A model generated the notes under the pieces. That model ran no database searches and had not been told where the DNA came from. It worked only from the letters and a program-made list of their open reading frames with translations. From Paramacrobiotus metropolitanus (lineage: Eukaryota; Tardigrada; Eutardigrada; Parachela; Macrobiotidae): a stretch of 64,000 nucleotides of DNA. The stretch spans positions 1-64,000 of the forward strand of contig NW_026570350.1 in the NCBI RefSeq assembly GCF_019649055.1, written 5' to 3'. Shown one piece after another: positions 12,401 to 24,249 of the stretch. Numbering within the stretch: the stretch's first letter is position 1; each line of letters begins with the position of its first letter. A program made the translations under genes and the position numbers.

Positions 12401-14233
12401 CTGTCCTGTATGCTAGTCGATTTCAGCCAGGTGTGAGTGACCTTTGCAGTCTGACTGCAGGTGCCCGAAAACTGGAGGATGACTTCCTCTGCATGCTCGC
12501 CATACAGTCGCAAGGTGCCGAATGTAAATTGTTTTGGTAAAATCTCGTTCAGGAAGTTTATAGTGTCAATTTAAGTCTCGCTATCCGCACAATAAGCCCG
12601 GGGTATTCCGTCCCAGAGAGTTCAAACAGCAACTATATCGTTTTCTATCTGCAGCTTTGTTGATATTTTGTTCCCCTTTTTCGGACCAACCATCTTCCCC
12701 TCTGTGCAATAGATGTCAGTCAAAATATTAAATTTTAATGACGTTATCTCTGTGTCATCCTTGGAAAATATCAGTTCGAGGATACAACACTATGTGTGCT
12801 AGGCAACCCAGTTCTCCCGATGATTGGTTATAACATAGCTGTCTATGGGAACGTCCCTTAATTTCGTGCCGACCGCGAGCACTGGTTGAGCACAATTCTT
12901 TTGCCAACTTGCGATGGACACCTTTTGGGTCTCTCAATAGATTTCAAAAAAGTCCTCGAGAAAATATCGATCGGTGAATTTTTTAAAGAGGAAGTTATAA
13001 GAGCTCTAAAACAGATCACCACCCCGCCCCCTAAATAACCGCTTGGCTCGCCACTGGCAGACTCGAACTTGATGGTTTTAACAGTTCTGGATTTGTAATA
13101 AAAAGTTACACTAGTAATGTTAAAGGATACAAGTAAAACGATAAATACAAATATTTTATAATTTATTTTGTGCAACTGTCCCAACTTGGCGTAGCAGGGC
13201 TGTATTATATAAAATTTTGCTTTTCTAACAAGTAAGTAATGGGCAGAATTATGGCCGTTTTAGATGCAGTAAAATACTACTTAATTTCGCTCTTATTGGT
13301 GCGTATAAATATCCTTCCTAAATTAACTAAAATAAGGTTATACATAAAAATTTTTTTATTCAGCTTTAAAAAACCCTTCCAGAAAAATTACCGTCTTTTT
13401 GAAAAATGGATTCTAGGAAAAGTCTTTTTATTAAATTGCATTGTGTTTTGTTTTCTTTATGTTGAAATTTTATTTTTAATTCTATTATTGCGCCAGTTTT
13501 GCTACGGTAGTTGTGCTGACAATAACAACGCTTTTGGGAATAGTCAGTTATCTTATAGATATTATTAAGGAATATTAATTTTACTATGGATTTTATTATT
13601 GGCTTTTGGTCATTATTGATTTAAATGCGGATTTTTTTTAGTGATTTTTTTATAGCTTTCTTTAGTAATTTTACTGATTTTTTTCGATAACCCACAGATG
13701 CCAAAGGCCTAGTGAACACGGAGCGCGTGGAAGCCTGCCGCGAGAAACTGTACTCCGGCCTGGAAGAGCACTGCCACCAGATGCACCCGGCCGACTTCTC
13801 CCGCTTCGCCAAGATCCTCCTACGCCTGCCCTCCCTGCGCAGCATCAGCCTGAAATGCCCCGACTACCTCTTCTTCTCGCAGCTCTTCCCCAGCCTCCCC
13901 ATCGAGGGCTTCCTCACCCGCCTCCTCCAGCAGCCCACCCGCGACCTCCGCTCCATCGCCGTCGACGTGGAGAACGAGGAATTCCAGCGCAAGCTCCTCC
14001 TCCCGCCCAACGGGGGTGCGACAGGGGCCACCGCCCCCGGGAACGGCCATCTGGGGGGCCTGAACGTCATGGGCCCGGTGTCGGAGTTCCTGCAGTCGAG
14101 TTTCGGCGGCGCTAATGGGGCGGGTGGGGCGTGGGGCGCCGCCCCCGCCGGGAGTCGGTCGCCCCCGGGGGCCGACATGTTCGGGTTCGCGAATGGGCTG
14201 ATTAAGCAGGAGCCGTCGAATTCCTTCTCGTGA
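6428..14233 (+). CDS. RXR: Retinoid X receptor / ultraspiracle-type nuclear receptor
   Basis: Ligand-regulated transcription factor and heterodimer partner of other nuclear receptors (EcR in ecdysozoans). Coding exons: 6428-6846, 9527-9684, 9783-9901, 10779-11100, 11615-11845, 13698-14233. All phases agree and give 594 residues. A Ser/Thr-rich A/B region runs to about residue 120. The DNA-binding domain starts at [16 protein letters not shown], has P-box CEGCKG, all eight zinc cysteines and the RXR extension [10 protein letters not shown]. The ligand-binding domain includes [15 protein letters not shown] and [19 protein letters not shown]. The arginine matching human RXRalpha R316 (in GAR) and the cysteine matching C432 (in LKCPDYLFF) are kept. 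Two things are unusual. The AF-2 helix reads FLTRLL where RXR has FLMEML, so Arg replaces the coactivator-clamp Glu. The protein also runs about 100 residues past AF-2 in a Gly/Ala/Pro-rich tail ending near IKQEP, a sumoylation-type motif. ATG 6428 is the first in-frame Met; extra 5' exons cannot be excluded. Intron 1 (2.7 kb) shows no other gene. Confidence 0.95.
10190..10660. repeat. Dispersed foldback repeat inside RXR intron 3
   Basis: Contains blocks such as GAGTTATGGTTGTAA, TAGGTGCACC and AAGTCTCATTATGAACCGGT that recur in the same order at 14640-14925. The right end near 10610-10652 (GGAGATCGGTCCTTAATGAG) is an inverted version of the 10400-10430 block. Probably a non-autonomous transposon. 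It lies between the RXR exons ending 9901 and starting 10779. Confidence 0.5.
12089..13202. mobile_element. Tc1/mariner-like DNA transposon in RXR intron 5
   Basis: Perfect 29-bp terminal inverted repeats begin CAGCCCTGCTACGCCAAGTT (12089) and end with the complement at 13202. They are flanked by TA (TATA on the left, TATTATA on the right), as expected for TA-target elements. It is 1,114 bp long. The minus strand carries protein-like fragments (for example around 12370-12545 and 12860-13180) interrupted by several stops, so any transposase is decayed. The identical termini against a decayed interior suggest either recent mobilisation in trans or a non-autonomous copy. It occupies most of the 1.85-kb intron between LBD exons. 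Confidence 0.75.
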
Positions 14234-14639
14234 ACACGGTTCCCCGCGGCGGGTGGCTATGAGATTAACGGGAGGATTTTATTTTAATTATTTATGGTGT
14301 TTTTTGTAGTTTGTCTTTGGTGTTTAATTTCTCACCAGCTTTTTGGCGATTTCTTTTTTTGTCTGGAGTGGATGAACATTTTTTACACACGCTTGTGGTT
14401 TTTTTCTTGGTGTTTTTTTATGGCTTTTAACCGGAAAGTTTTTATTGCCGTTTTTTAAATGTATATTGTAGCAGTCTGGATTGTGGTTGTACTGGTTTTT
14501 GCCGTGCGAAGCGGATATCATTAAAAGCTGAAATGTTACATATATTATCTATATTTATAAAATAAATAATATTTAACGTCTTTGTTTTGTATTTTATAGT
14601 ATTTTACATAATGGACAATTTTATTTAAGGGATATGACC
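14234..14639 (+). other. RXR 3' UTR / downstream region
   Basis: AT-rich sequence after the RXR stop. AATAAA-type signals occur near 14560-14570 (AAAATAAATAATATT). No other gene is seen. Confidence 0.4.
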
Positions 14640-14925
14640 ACTGACCCGGTACATGGTACGAAATTCGTATACAGATGCATGCACGAAAACGTTCACTTTT
14701 CACTTTTGCGCACTTCCAACTCCCAAACACTTTTTTGCCCTGATTTATGACATAAAGTAGTCAGATTATTTGTATACATACTTCTAGGCGTGAAAACCAT
14801 TTTTGTGCACAACATCCGTTTCGGGAGTTATGGTTGTAACAAAATTACAAAGAGTCTGAATGCGTTCAGGTGCACCCGAAGTCTCTTTATGGACCGATCT
14901 CCTCTAATTTCGCATGTAAACCCAA
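14640..14925. repeat. Second copy of the RXR-intron repeat family
   Basis: Shares ordered blocks with 10190-10660: an acgaaaac/ttcactt block, GAGTTATGGTTGTAACAAAA, CAGGTGCACC and AAGTCTCTTTATGGACCGAT. Both copies lie in or just beyond the RXR gene. Confidence 0.5.
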
Positions 14926-14999
14926 ACATTTCGAAGCCGGTCGAAATTCCCGCTACTGGGTGGCGTTATACAACATTATACTTGTACATATAATTGCAC

Positions 15000-15879
15000 C
15001 AAATAAGTAACTGTCAAGCACTTACCGTATGGTAAATCAGTTCGATTCCAGCCTAAGTTTGGCTCGTTGACTACGGTAGCAACCGAAATTTCTAAAAAGT
15101 AAAACGTACAGATACTCAATAGTTGGCCATTGCTGATACTCGCTCCAAGCCATGCTCAGTATTATTTACTTTATCATTGTCACATCGTTACGACTCACGA
15201 GTATCGTAGAATTTAACTGGTATTAAGTATTTTTATTGATTTTGTCGCACCATGTACTTCGATCTACAACTTTGTCCAAAATAAAATTGTTCGACATTTC
15301 CACAATACACCACGTTAACGTGCCGAGGCATCGCCCATCAGCAGTCCTGTACTCTTCGCGTCGATGTTAAAACCCAACAGTAGTTGCCGTTACGGATTTC
15401 TCAGTCTTACCTTCAAGTCTTTCGGGAATCTCGACAAATTGACCCAGTGCGAGCGATACCTGCAACACGGGACCTAAACCGCCGGACGATGCCCTGTTTA
15501 AGCGTTTGGGAGGGGCTATTAAGACTGTACTGTATGGTATGTTTTCTTATGTTTTACGTTGTCGTGTGCTTCCTTATGTTATCCTTATGTCAACACAGCT
15601 GTTGATTATGGGTGTTTTTGTTTATCCGTTTTCGGGACTGATGATTCTTATGGTTTCGGATCCGGATCAACCCCACGAGGAAAAAGTGAGTCTTACCCGG
15701 AAGAACAGTTGCTGGATGGTGGTTCGGTAAGACAGGCCGTGAAATCGGTTTGGGATATGATACATTCATGATTAACATAATTATGTAGACTGTAACTCTT
15801 TACTTACGTACTTTAGCTGAGTAAAGTAATACTACGCTTGCTATCGAAAACACTCAATTACCCATGCCACTTTGCATGT
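15000..15879. other. Region with a weak coding-like tail, unidentified
   Basis: Plus strand 15610-15771 encodes a coding-like stretch ending SVRQAVKSVWDMIHS-stop, with no recognised family and no clear upstream exon. The rest is AT-rich with nothing identifiable. Confidence 0.2.
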
Positions 15880-17015
15880 TTTTCTGTCACATTCTCCAAA
15901 TCAAGAGCCAGAACGGCATCTCTGGCTTCCTCGATTTTCTCTTGAGCTTCTTCGAATGACTGGACGCCGGTGCTGGCTTCGTGAGGAAAGGTTTCGATCG
16001 ACTTAAGAATGTGCAAGGAAATGTTTTGTAGTCCTTCTCCATACTGTCCAGTATTAGCGTAACCCAGTACTGTACTGACTTAACTGAAGTGACCATCACA
16101 AACCGATCTGAATTCCACAAAACCAGTTTACGGGATCTACAATCTACATCCGCATAAAATTTCATGTCGTAAATCTGTATCGGAAAAATTACGAAATTGA
16201 AAATAAGTTAAGATAGGGAACAATTACAAGAGTTGTAAAAGTTATAATAACTATGGGAATTAGTAGGATGATGCGAATTGGTAATGTAAAAAATACTAAT
16301 TTTAATTGCCCTTTAGTCGTAGACAGTCCGCAATACTGGTAAGCGTTTCAGGTCGAACGGAATCTTCTAGGGTATTGGTGATGCATATTCTGTCCGTAAT
16401 ATAAGCGTTGGCGTTTTAAGTGGCATCCGATCGAAATTATCATTGACTTTCTTGACGTCGTAATTGGTGAAAAGATATGTCTACCAAGGATTTTTTTTAA
16501 ATGATCCCGTTCAAAGCATTATTGAAGGCTGACTGCTGAGATTCTCCGGAAGTCAATTATAAAGGAACAAGCTAATGTATTTTATGAGCGTTCTTTAAAA
16601 TTAAAGTTTGTCCTTTGATCTAACGCTCGCATTCCCGCCCCGCTTGCTTTGCTAACTTTAGGCACCTCTTCACGATCCAAGGAATTCTCGACGTAATTCT
16701 TTTGACAAAGATTCTTGAAGGTTTTACTTTTTTAAAAAAAGAATTGTCCGTGCTGGTTCTTCGCAATGGATTCGCATTGGAGTTTCCTCCAGAACCGATC
16801 TTCCTCTGGAATAAAGGTGCACCTTCCGTATACCCAGTATCTATGGCCAATCAATAACGGGTGTGCGGAATGTGCATTTTGTGCACCACATTACAGCTTT
16901 AGTTTCCAGAGGTTCTGTCAACAAGGCTCGTTGAGCAGAAGTTTCCGCAAAAATGACCTCTTCTAGTCGAGCTTTTTCCGCATTTTCACATTGCCCGGAA
17001 TAAACTATGGGTTCG
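15880..17015 (-). pseudogene. Relic of an unidentified minus-strand gene
   Basis: Three protein-like stretches lie in minus-strand order. About 17010-16840 reads CEPIVYSGQCENAEKARLEE and continues to a CTKC motif. About 16720-16585 reads FKNLCQKNYVENSLDREEVP and on to a stop. About 16060-15860 reads QYGEGLQNISLHILKSIETF, continues with EEAQEKIEEARDAVLALDLE and ends at a stop. Composition is hydrophilic and helical, unlike random ORFs. I could not connect them with consistent splice phases, and stops lie between them, so either introns are missed or this is a decayed gene. No family recognised. Confidence 0.3.
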
Positions 17016-17793
17016 CAGTGAACTCACACTGGTTCGTGACGACCAGTTGTCGGAAACGTGACAGGAAACGGAAATCGGAAACTTGAAACCGGCCGGAAAC
17101 CACCGGTAAAGGTTAATCTCACTTCCGGCGTTAATGAGTCAGTGCACGCTAAAATTTTTATATTCGCGTTTCAGATTAATCAACTGTTTCTTCACTTTCT
17201 TGAATCCTGTGCTGTAGTATGGCAACGAAGACATTAGCAAGATGAGATCTTCTAGCGGATCCTTAAATACTAATTCGGTTCAAAGAGGTCATTCGCAGAT
17301 ACAACTTTTGCTTTGATATTTGTACACCCACTTCTTCACCCTTTAAAGTATGCCGATTCTGCAGTCAATCCGCCGTTTTCACAATTTGGGCACATACTGT
17401 ATCTCCGTTATCGCCTCGCCCAAAAACTTTCGAAGTACTTTTCAGTTTGCCCGCTTACGCGGGTGTGCTCTTCTAATATGGTGGACTAGCGCACTAAGCG
17501 CAGAATTATTACGTAAACATTATTCATAATTAACGCCTATCGAGCTCTCGGAAGTAAACCTTTGCCGCTTGAGGATGCCGGGGCTTGTCGTCTACGCCGC
17601 GCAATGTCCGTACGGTGCACTGACGACGAAAGGCAACCGCAGGTCGCTTGGCAAATCAACACAAACCGCACCGGACACCCCACCGGAGTTGCTTTAACAA
17701 ACGGATGAGCAAAATATTTTAATGTAGACCGGTTACTGCACACTGCACAGACGACATCCGAAAAAGCAATCTGGAAATATGAGAAACATCAGA
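17016..17793. other. Intergenic, nothing recognised
   Basis: No supported ORF, RNA gene or repeat was identified between the relic gene and the DIRS-type element. Confidence 0.3.
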
Positions 17794-19226
17794 CTAAATA
17801 TAACGATAAACTGCATCACTCGGCCAACGTCCGAGCATGCGGATTTGCTCTGCAGGAATTCCGGCAATGGCTGCTGTGGAGGCTGCACCAATTCTTATCG
17901 AGTGAGAAGAATACGCATGGCCAAGACTTCGTTTTAATAATGAAGACAGATATTGACGAGTTAGAAATGATCCATCAGGGGAAAGGAATAGAGGAGACGT
18001 AGGAGTATGAATACGATCTCCAAAAGAAAGATAAGTACTACAGTTAAGCACTGGGCAGGTTTCGCTGTGCAAGCTAGGAATGAGAACGGTGACAGGAGTC
18101 AGCTGAGAAGATTTAGAGATTTTTAAAAGAATCCGGATACAGCGATCAGAAAAAAACTATGTCAGATCTTAGGAGAGTTGAACTGGAAACAGCTGCTTGC
18201 TTTGGTGCACAAAATTCGGAAACTCGAAGAAAACCATAGAAAGAAAGACATAAGGCAGCGCGAAACATAGCAATAGTGTGCGGAGGAACAGGCAAAGAAG
18301 AAATATAGCGCAATAGAAAAGTTAGCTTGTCCAGAGTAATTCCATCTCGTTTACGAATTGGTTGCCCACGGATTCTCATCCACCCGGAAAACATGAACTC
18401 CAAAAACCGCTTGTCCGGAACGGGATCGCTATATCCGTTTAGTAAGCGATGGGTCACTACTGCAGAAAAATAAACACGTGCAGTTGCACATGAAAGACCT
18501 TTCTGATATAAATATGCTAAAAAATTCCGAATGACATGAGAATCCGAGGGCATCGCGCAATACTTGAAAACCAAACAAAAATGGTTGAAGCAGCGTAATG
18601 CAACTCCGTAAGCTTGGCGGCTTGAAGGGGCTAAATGAGCGTGCAAGAGCGATGTAATAGTGCAATTAAACTGGGCATTATGCGGGTATCCTAAAACAAG
18701 AATAAATACAATTAGTGATAAACATAACGAATATTCAGCCGAAATAATACTTTGAACGTGACCGTTTAGAATCGGCAAGGCTGGGAAGAAAGGCAGCAAA
18801 ATCGGGCGTGAAAGCGTTAGGTTCAGGAGACGCTGTCGGATATACGTTAAAAAAGTTGACCATCTCGCGTCGAGATAAGGCATCGGCCGCTAAATTCTCG
18901 CAACCCGGAAGATAGTTTATTCGCAGATGAAAATTGTAGCGCGCTGCTTCGAAGTGAATTGAACGAATAAGATGCATGACACCAGGATGCTTGCAAGAAA
19001 ACTTTGTCCAAACCAGAGCTACTGCTTGGTTATCGGTGTAAAAGGTCAGCCGTTTTCCATGCCAGTGTACTCCCCAAATGGAACACGCAAAAAATATCGG
19101 TGCCATTTCGTACCAGGTTATGTGCGGTTTTAATTGGAGTACACTGTCCGGCCAGGCGATATAGAACCACTGAGAGCCAAATATACCACCACAACCAGAA
19201 CCACATGCGTCGGTAAAAATTTTCAT
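17794..19226 (-). mobile_element. DIRS-type (tyrosine recombinase) retrotransposon fossil
   Basis: The minus strand encodes an RNase H region of retroelement type (FTDACGSGCGG near its start, then YTDNQAVALVW and AADALSRREM), followed directly by a tyrosine recombinase (SSRQAYGVALRCFNHF near its start, a GFLRVSEF motif, and a SHSIRIGAASTAA motif near the end). RNase H followed by tyrosine recombinase defines the DIRS order. I see no methyltransferase region between them, which favours the Ngaro-like branch, though this is not certain. The copy is broken and incomplete: I see at least two breaks in what remains and no recognisable reverse transcriptase upstream. The domains remain easy to read, so it is probably of moderate age. 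Confidence 0.8.
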
Positions 19227-20289
19227 GGTTGCGCGAAATATACAAACGAAAACTCAATCTACTACGATAATTTTCTCACAAGCCCTACGCCCTGCGCTAT
19301 ACTTCCAGCTCCAACGAACAACATATTTCGTTGCCAAGCACTACGTGAGCTCTGCGTTAACGACATTTAATGCTTCCAGCATTAAATGCCATTATCGGTT
19401 ACTGGTTTTTCTATAGTTATTACCTATAATTTATCCAATTGTTTGTTGATATTTTTAAGTTGCTTTAACACTATAGCATATCTGTATAACAGCCATATAT
19501 AGATATGTGTTTCCTTTAAATAATATTTGCTAATCGCTTGCGATGCTCTTTATCCAGATGTTCGACATTGTTCTAGAAAGCCGGGTGGTTGTCCATGTTT
19601 TCCGGGACTTCAGTGCTTCCCTTTCGCATCGCAGTCAGTAACCACTCGAAAATCATAGTCGTTTTTTGACCGCGTACCATCATTACAATTTAGATAAAAA
19701 TAGAAGCTATAAGTATCCTCAGATCTGACCGTGTGCCGTTATTTGTTGAAGGTCATCCGTATCACTTTCCATAGATGCAGCAGTTAATTTACTATCCGAT
19801 CTGTGGGATTCGCAAGCAAAGGTAACCTTTGTATCCAATCAGTTAGCGAGATTCGGTTTTCCACTTTATTTCTTTGCCATATTCTCGCAGTTGAATGTCT
19901 GCATGGTCAGCAATAAGCAACCACTGTTCAACCGCAGAGTTTTGAAGAACGGCATTGGTGGAAAGCCCCACAACCACACTAGCCGAGATACAGTCATATC
20001 CTGTGTACGTAGGAGTTCTTCCGGGTCGATTGCCACGTGCAATGGACGCTCGGTGTACATCAAGCGTTGGTCTGCAACTTCGATTAAGCAGCGGAAAAGC
20101 AGTTGACGCCGCACGCAAGGAACGCACGTTTTGTTGCGTGTAGCGAAGCGCGTTCGGTGCTGCGCTGGAATATTTTTTCGACGCGTTCCGTTGCGTGCGG
20201 GTTTAGGATTTCCATCGCGTACTTCTCAGCGTGGTTAACTGCGTACCTTTGATCCGTAAAGGCAAGCAGCACAGATTCGCTTAGATCGT
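19227..20289. other. Region beside the retroelement fossil
   Basis: Contains a 10-bp-stem palindrome at about 19364-19388 (ATTTAATGCT / AGCATTAAAT). Minus-strand ORFs at 19843-20272 have no recognised domain. Nothing else supported. Confidence 0.25.
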
Positions 20290-21390
20290 TCGGTGGTTAG
20301 TGGATCTTGTCTGGTATCACGTCTGCCTTCGCGAGGAAGAACGCTTCTTCCTGTCCGAGCGCGAGGCGGTGATCCATCGATTCTTGGGGCTTTCAGCAGA
20401 TTGCGTGAGCAGCATAGGCGTCCAGCGGCGCGCTCTGCGTTTTGTCACGTACGATGTTATATATTACGTCACCAAATTGCAATCTTTATATATAATTACA
20501 AGTACCGAATCTTAATACCACTGAGTTGTATATTCAGTTGCACAAATTAGATAATAAAACATTAACATAGAAGCGAGAAAACTTACGCGTGATTGTACTA
20601 TATTAAAAGCGGTTAGCATAGCAATAAAAGGTCGCTAACACGGAGTTTGGCTAATTTGTTTGTTGTATTTAGACGATGTGAAGTGCATATGATGAACATG
20701 GATAAACTGCGTCGTCATTTGAATGGAGATGTGGAAAAGAATCAGGTAACATGAAAAAGTTATTTTCTGTTTGTGTTTCCCATGAATTTCTGGGGGTTGT
20801 TGACAATAACTGCTGTATTGCACAGATTTAGAAACCTACTGACATAAGACGTGCGTGCGTTTCTATTTTATTCCGATGGAAGCGTGGAATGTCGCACTAT
20901 CACGATTGTTTACTTTTTTAGCGTTTGCATTTCCTGGCCATGACTTGGTATTTCATTTCCTATATTCCTTGCGCACACCACGCTGATAATTATTGATTTA
21001 TGTTCGCATCGACTGCGATTCACGGTTTGTCGAAATTTTTCGTTTTGTGGCGATTTTCTGTATTTTATTTAATTATAAATATTTTATATTTAAATCTAGT
21101 CAAAAATTTATACTCGGTGACTGATTATCTAATTTACGTCATGTCTATTCTTTTAATTTAGTGGGCATTAATTTATTTATATTTAAACGAAAAGTAAGTA
21201 TTGTGACGTAGAAAGTTGTATTGTGACGTAGAAATGTCCAGACCGGAAGTCCAAAGCGGACGTGACAAATTGCAGAGCGCGCCGCGGGACGCCAATGCTG
21301 CTTGCCTGCGATCTCTTCCGCGACCTGGTACTGGTTCTGTCGTCAAGGGTGGGCCGGTGTTCAAAGGTATCCAGAAGTTTGCAAGTACAT
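20290..21390. repeat. Pair of inverted repeat copies about 0.75 kb apart
   Basis: The GC-rich segment around 20395-20480 (contains CAGCATAGGCGTCCAGCGG and GCGCGCTCTGCGTTTTGTCACG) recurs inverted at about 21225-21335 (CGTGACAAATTGCAGAGCGC then GGACGCCAATGCTGCTTGCC). The arms flank AT-rich DNA with no convincing ORF. They may be the long terminal inverted repeats of one non-autonomous element or two independent copies. Confidence 0.5.
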
Positions 21391-21939
21391 ACGACATGCA
21401 CATCATAGGATTACGCATAAGTTGCCCTGTCCGGCAAAGCGATGATTTTTAACGGAATGTGGAACTTAAAAAGATTTTGCCCATCACCGGTCATGAAAAA
21501 ATGTGCCACTGCGATCTTCAAAACACACTCTTCAAAATGATGCGCTTCGGTAAGCAATTTTTTACCGAAGAATTTTCAGAAATTTTCTAATTACATTCAG
21601 TTGGTGAAACGCTCTTTAAGACAATAAATTTCTAACGAACATTGCGGAAAACGAGACGGTATCTGAATAATAATATTATAATATCTTGATAGCTCCATAA
21701 TAATTAGCACTGCTCGCATCTACATGGGCGCGCCCAAAGCTCTGGCCGCCAGTGGGGAGATTGAGAAACGACTGTCCCACCAAGATAATTATAAAAATCA
21801 AGATAGTATAATAATCGAATTACGATAATTTGAATTATTACGAATGACGGTATATATTTGGAATTCCGAATTACCGTAAATATTCAAGAAATTTAAAAAT
21901 AGTCTAAATTGTCGCCTGTGTTAAGGGAATCTCCTTTTC

Positions 21940-23060
21940 AGTCTGATCGCTGCATACATGAACGTCGGCGTATGTGCCGTTCCAGCAGATACGCTGACGG
22001 CAAGCAAAACGGTAACGTTTAATTGTAGTTCTTCAGTTCCATAATGAATACCGACTCACAGCTACTCGTACTTCAAGTACACCAAATACTCCACCGTTTT
22101 GAATATCAGGTGGCTTACTACCGGAAATATGCTGTTTGTAAAGTACTGCGCATCCATTAAAAATCTGTATCTCCAATAAATCTACAAGTAGTGCCAACGA
22201 AAAAAATGCGAGCGTCATTACAGTGAATGCGCACGTACTGAAATGAGATAAATATTCTGTCGTATGACCATTCGTCTCTGTTCCACCACAGCCTCTTTCC
22301 GGTTTGCCAAGATCGTACATGAAACTTGTTATCATGCGACGAAGGTTGTAGCTTACGTAATCATAACCATTATTTTGTTATCGCGATTTTAACGTATTCC
22401 TGTTGTCCTTGTGACCTTTTAGTGCATTGACTTGCTTGCCGCAGTCCGATGGAAAATGCACCAGTTGTCAGCTCAGAACTTGAAAAGCATAGGAAAAAAT
22501 TAAACTTGAAAAGCATAGGAAAAAGTTATGGCAATGCAAATATGTAGTACGGATTTTTGTAAAGCCCTACTACTCGGTAGCTACGCGATTGAAGCTATTC
22601 CGTATTTGGCAGCGTTTCGTTTTGCGGGTTTGCTGAACGTTCGCATGCCGGGTACATGACTAATGTTTTGAATTTTGGCTTTCCTCCTCCTTGTAGAAAT
22701 CTATACAGATTGCTGTACTATCGTTCTGAGGAGGCCATCGGATCCGGCGCACCGTCTAGTCTCAACGAGAACTCTATGATCAAGTTAATTTTGCTTTTCC
22801 TTCTGACAGAAGGGAACCTCGAAAAAATAAAACTTTGCAAATTGCAACCAATAACCCAGTAGCAAATATCTTAGCGAGAGACCCTTCAAATACCCATCCG
22901 AATGCCACTGCCATGATACCGAACAGCATCTCCGTTGCATTCCCAACAGGTAGAAAAAAATGAGACAACATCTGAATGTAACTCGATAGCTCCAAAAGGA
23001 ATATTTAATTTTCCATGCGTTTTCAAGAAGACGTCGTCAGGGAGACAGGTTAAGAAACGA
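21940..23060 (-). pseudogene. Fragments of a dispersed gene or repeat family, copy 1
   Basis: The minus strand from about 22652 encodes MRTFSKPAKRNAAKYGIAS. Related peptides with the same frame occur at 35290-35200 and 51360-51280. The block TCCACCACAGCCTCTTT (22283-22299) and TTATCATGCG (22329-22338) recur at 50990-51060. A hydrophobic stretch on the minus strand (22995-22780, HFFLPVGNATEMLFGIMAVA) looks membrane-spanning. Family unknown; a decayed membrane-protein gene family is one possibility. Confidence 0.35.
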
Positions 23061-23099
23061 CTGTACGACTAAGATAATTATAATAATCGAATTCACGTA

Positions 23100-24135
23100 A
23101 GGAGGACAAATCCACGGGCGAGAGCCCGTGGAAAGGATTTGGAAAGGAAATTGCCATGGAATTCCATGGAATCCGTGGATTTATGGAAATCCAAATGGAT
23201 TTCCGTAAATCCAAGGATTTCATAGTTTTCGTTGGAATACCGTTTTTTAGCCGTCTAATTACATAACTATTAACAAAACACTATTTCAGTTATCGTCACG
23301 TGCTTAAATACTGCGCATTCATCACTTAAAACTTCATTCAAGCCTCCAGACAGAGTTAAGGGACACAGAACTATCTGTTTTTCCTAAAAAAAGGCAGTAA
23401 TATTATACTACTAGAGTATAGTACAGATACCGCCGGTCTACAGTATAATACAGATACAGTATATCTTATTCAAGAGGCAAGAGGACAGTCCAAATACAGA
23501 CTGTACTTATTTTACGTAGCCGCCCAAACTGACCCTTTTCGTTTACTTCTTTCTTGTGGAATAGGTCAAAAAAAGAAGTCTTCTTGATATATGTGACAGA
23601 CGACAATACATGTACCTTTTCGAACAGATAATTTCATTGGATTGTCCTGTTGAATAAGATAATGCGTACTGCGTAATTTTATCCTTGTTTGTTTTCTGCT
23701 TAGTTTACTGAGTACAAACATGGCGTTGATGTAGTGCGGTTAAATGGACACTGGTACAGTACAGTAACTTGTCGCTGATACTGTACGAGTCATGCATGCG
23801 TACCCATGTTGCAATCTGGCGTTTTTCAATATCTTTGGCGCGTTGTTTTCTTTACCGGGCAAGCGCCAGAATAGGGACGGCCATTTTTCAAACAGAAAAA
23901 ATTGCAGTTACCGGTTGAAAAACACAAAAAGTTTTCAGTTTTTTAATTTTTTACTCGACATTTCTGGGCACTTGGAATTCCAAATACAGGGAATCGGGAA
24001 TTCCAAGCAAAAACTGGAATTCCACGGATTTCCTATTTTCCATTTTCCAAATCCGAGCCGGTCGCATGGAGCGCGGATTTGGAAATTGGATTCCATCCGT
24101 GGAATTCCATTTTCCATGGACGGTCGTTCCTTAAA
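23100..24135. repeat. GGAATTCC/CCATGG-rich palindromic blocks flanking about 0.75 kb
   Basis: 23105-23225 and 23970-24125 are built from GGAATTCC, CCATGG and GGATTTCC words that are themselves palindromic, so the two blocks can pair. The DNA between has no supported gene. It may be a foldback element. It ends about 130 bp before the left border of the large transposon. Confidence 0.45.
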
Positions 24136-24249
24136 TTCACGATATACGAGTACTGCAGTAGTGTATTCAAGCAATTTGCCAGTTCTCCTGGAAAGTCTTT
24201 CTTTCCTCTTGTGTTCATATGCTCTGAGGCTGTGTGTCGCATCCAGGAA

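Noticed and set aside
13820-14178. Long ORFs overlapping the last RXR exon in other frames
   Set aside because: They are shadows of the GC-rich RXR C-terminal coding sequence.
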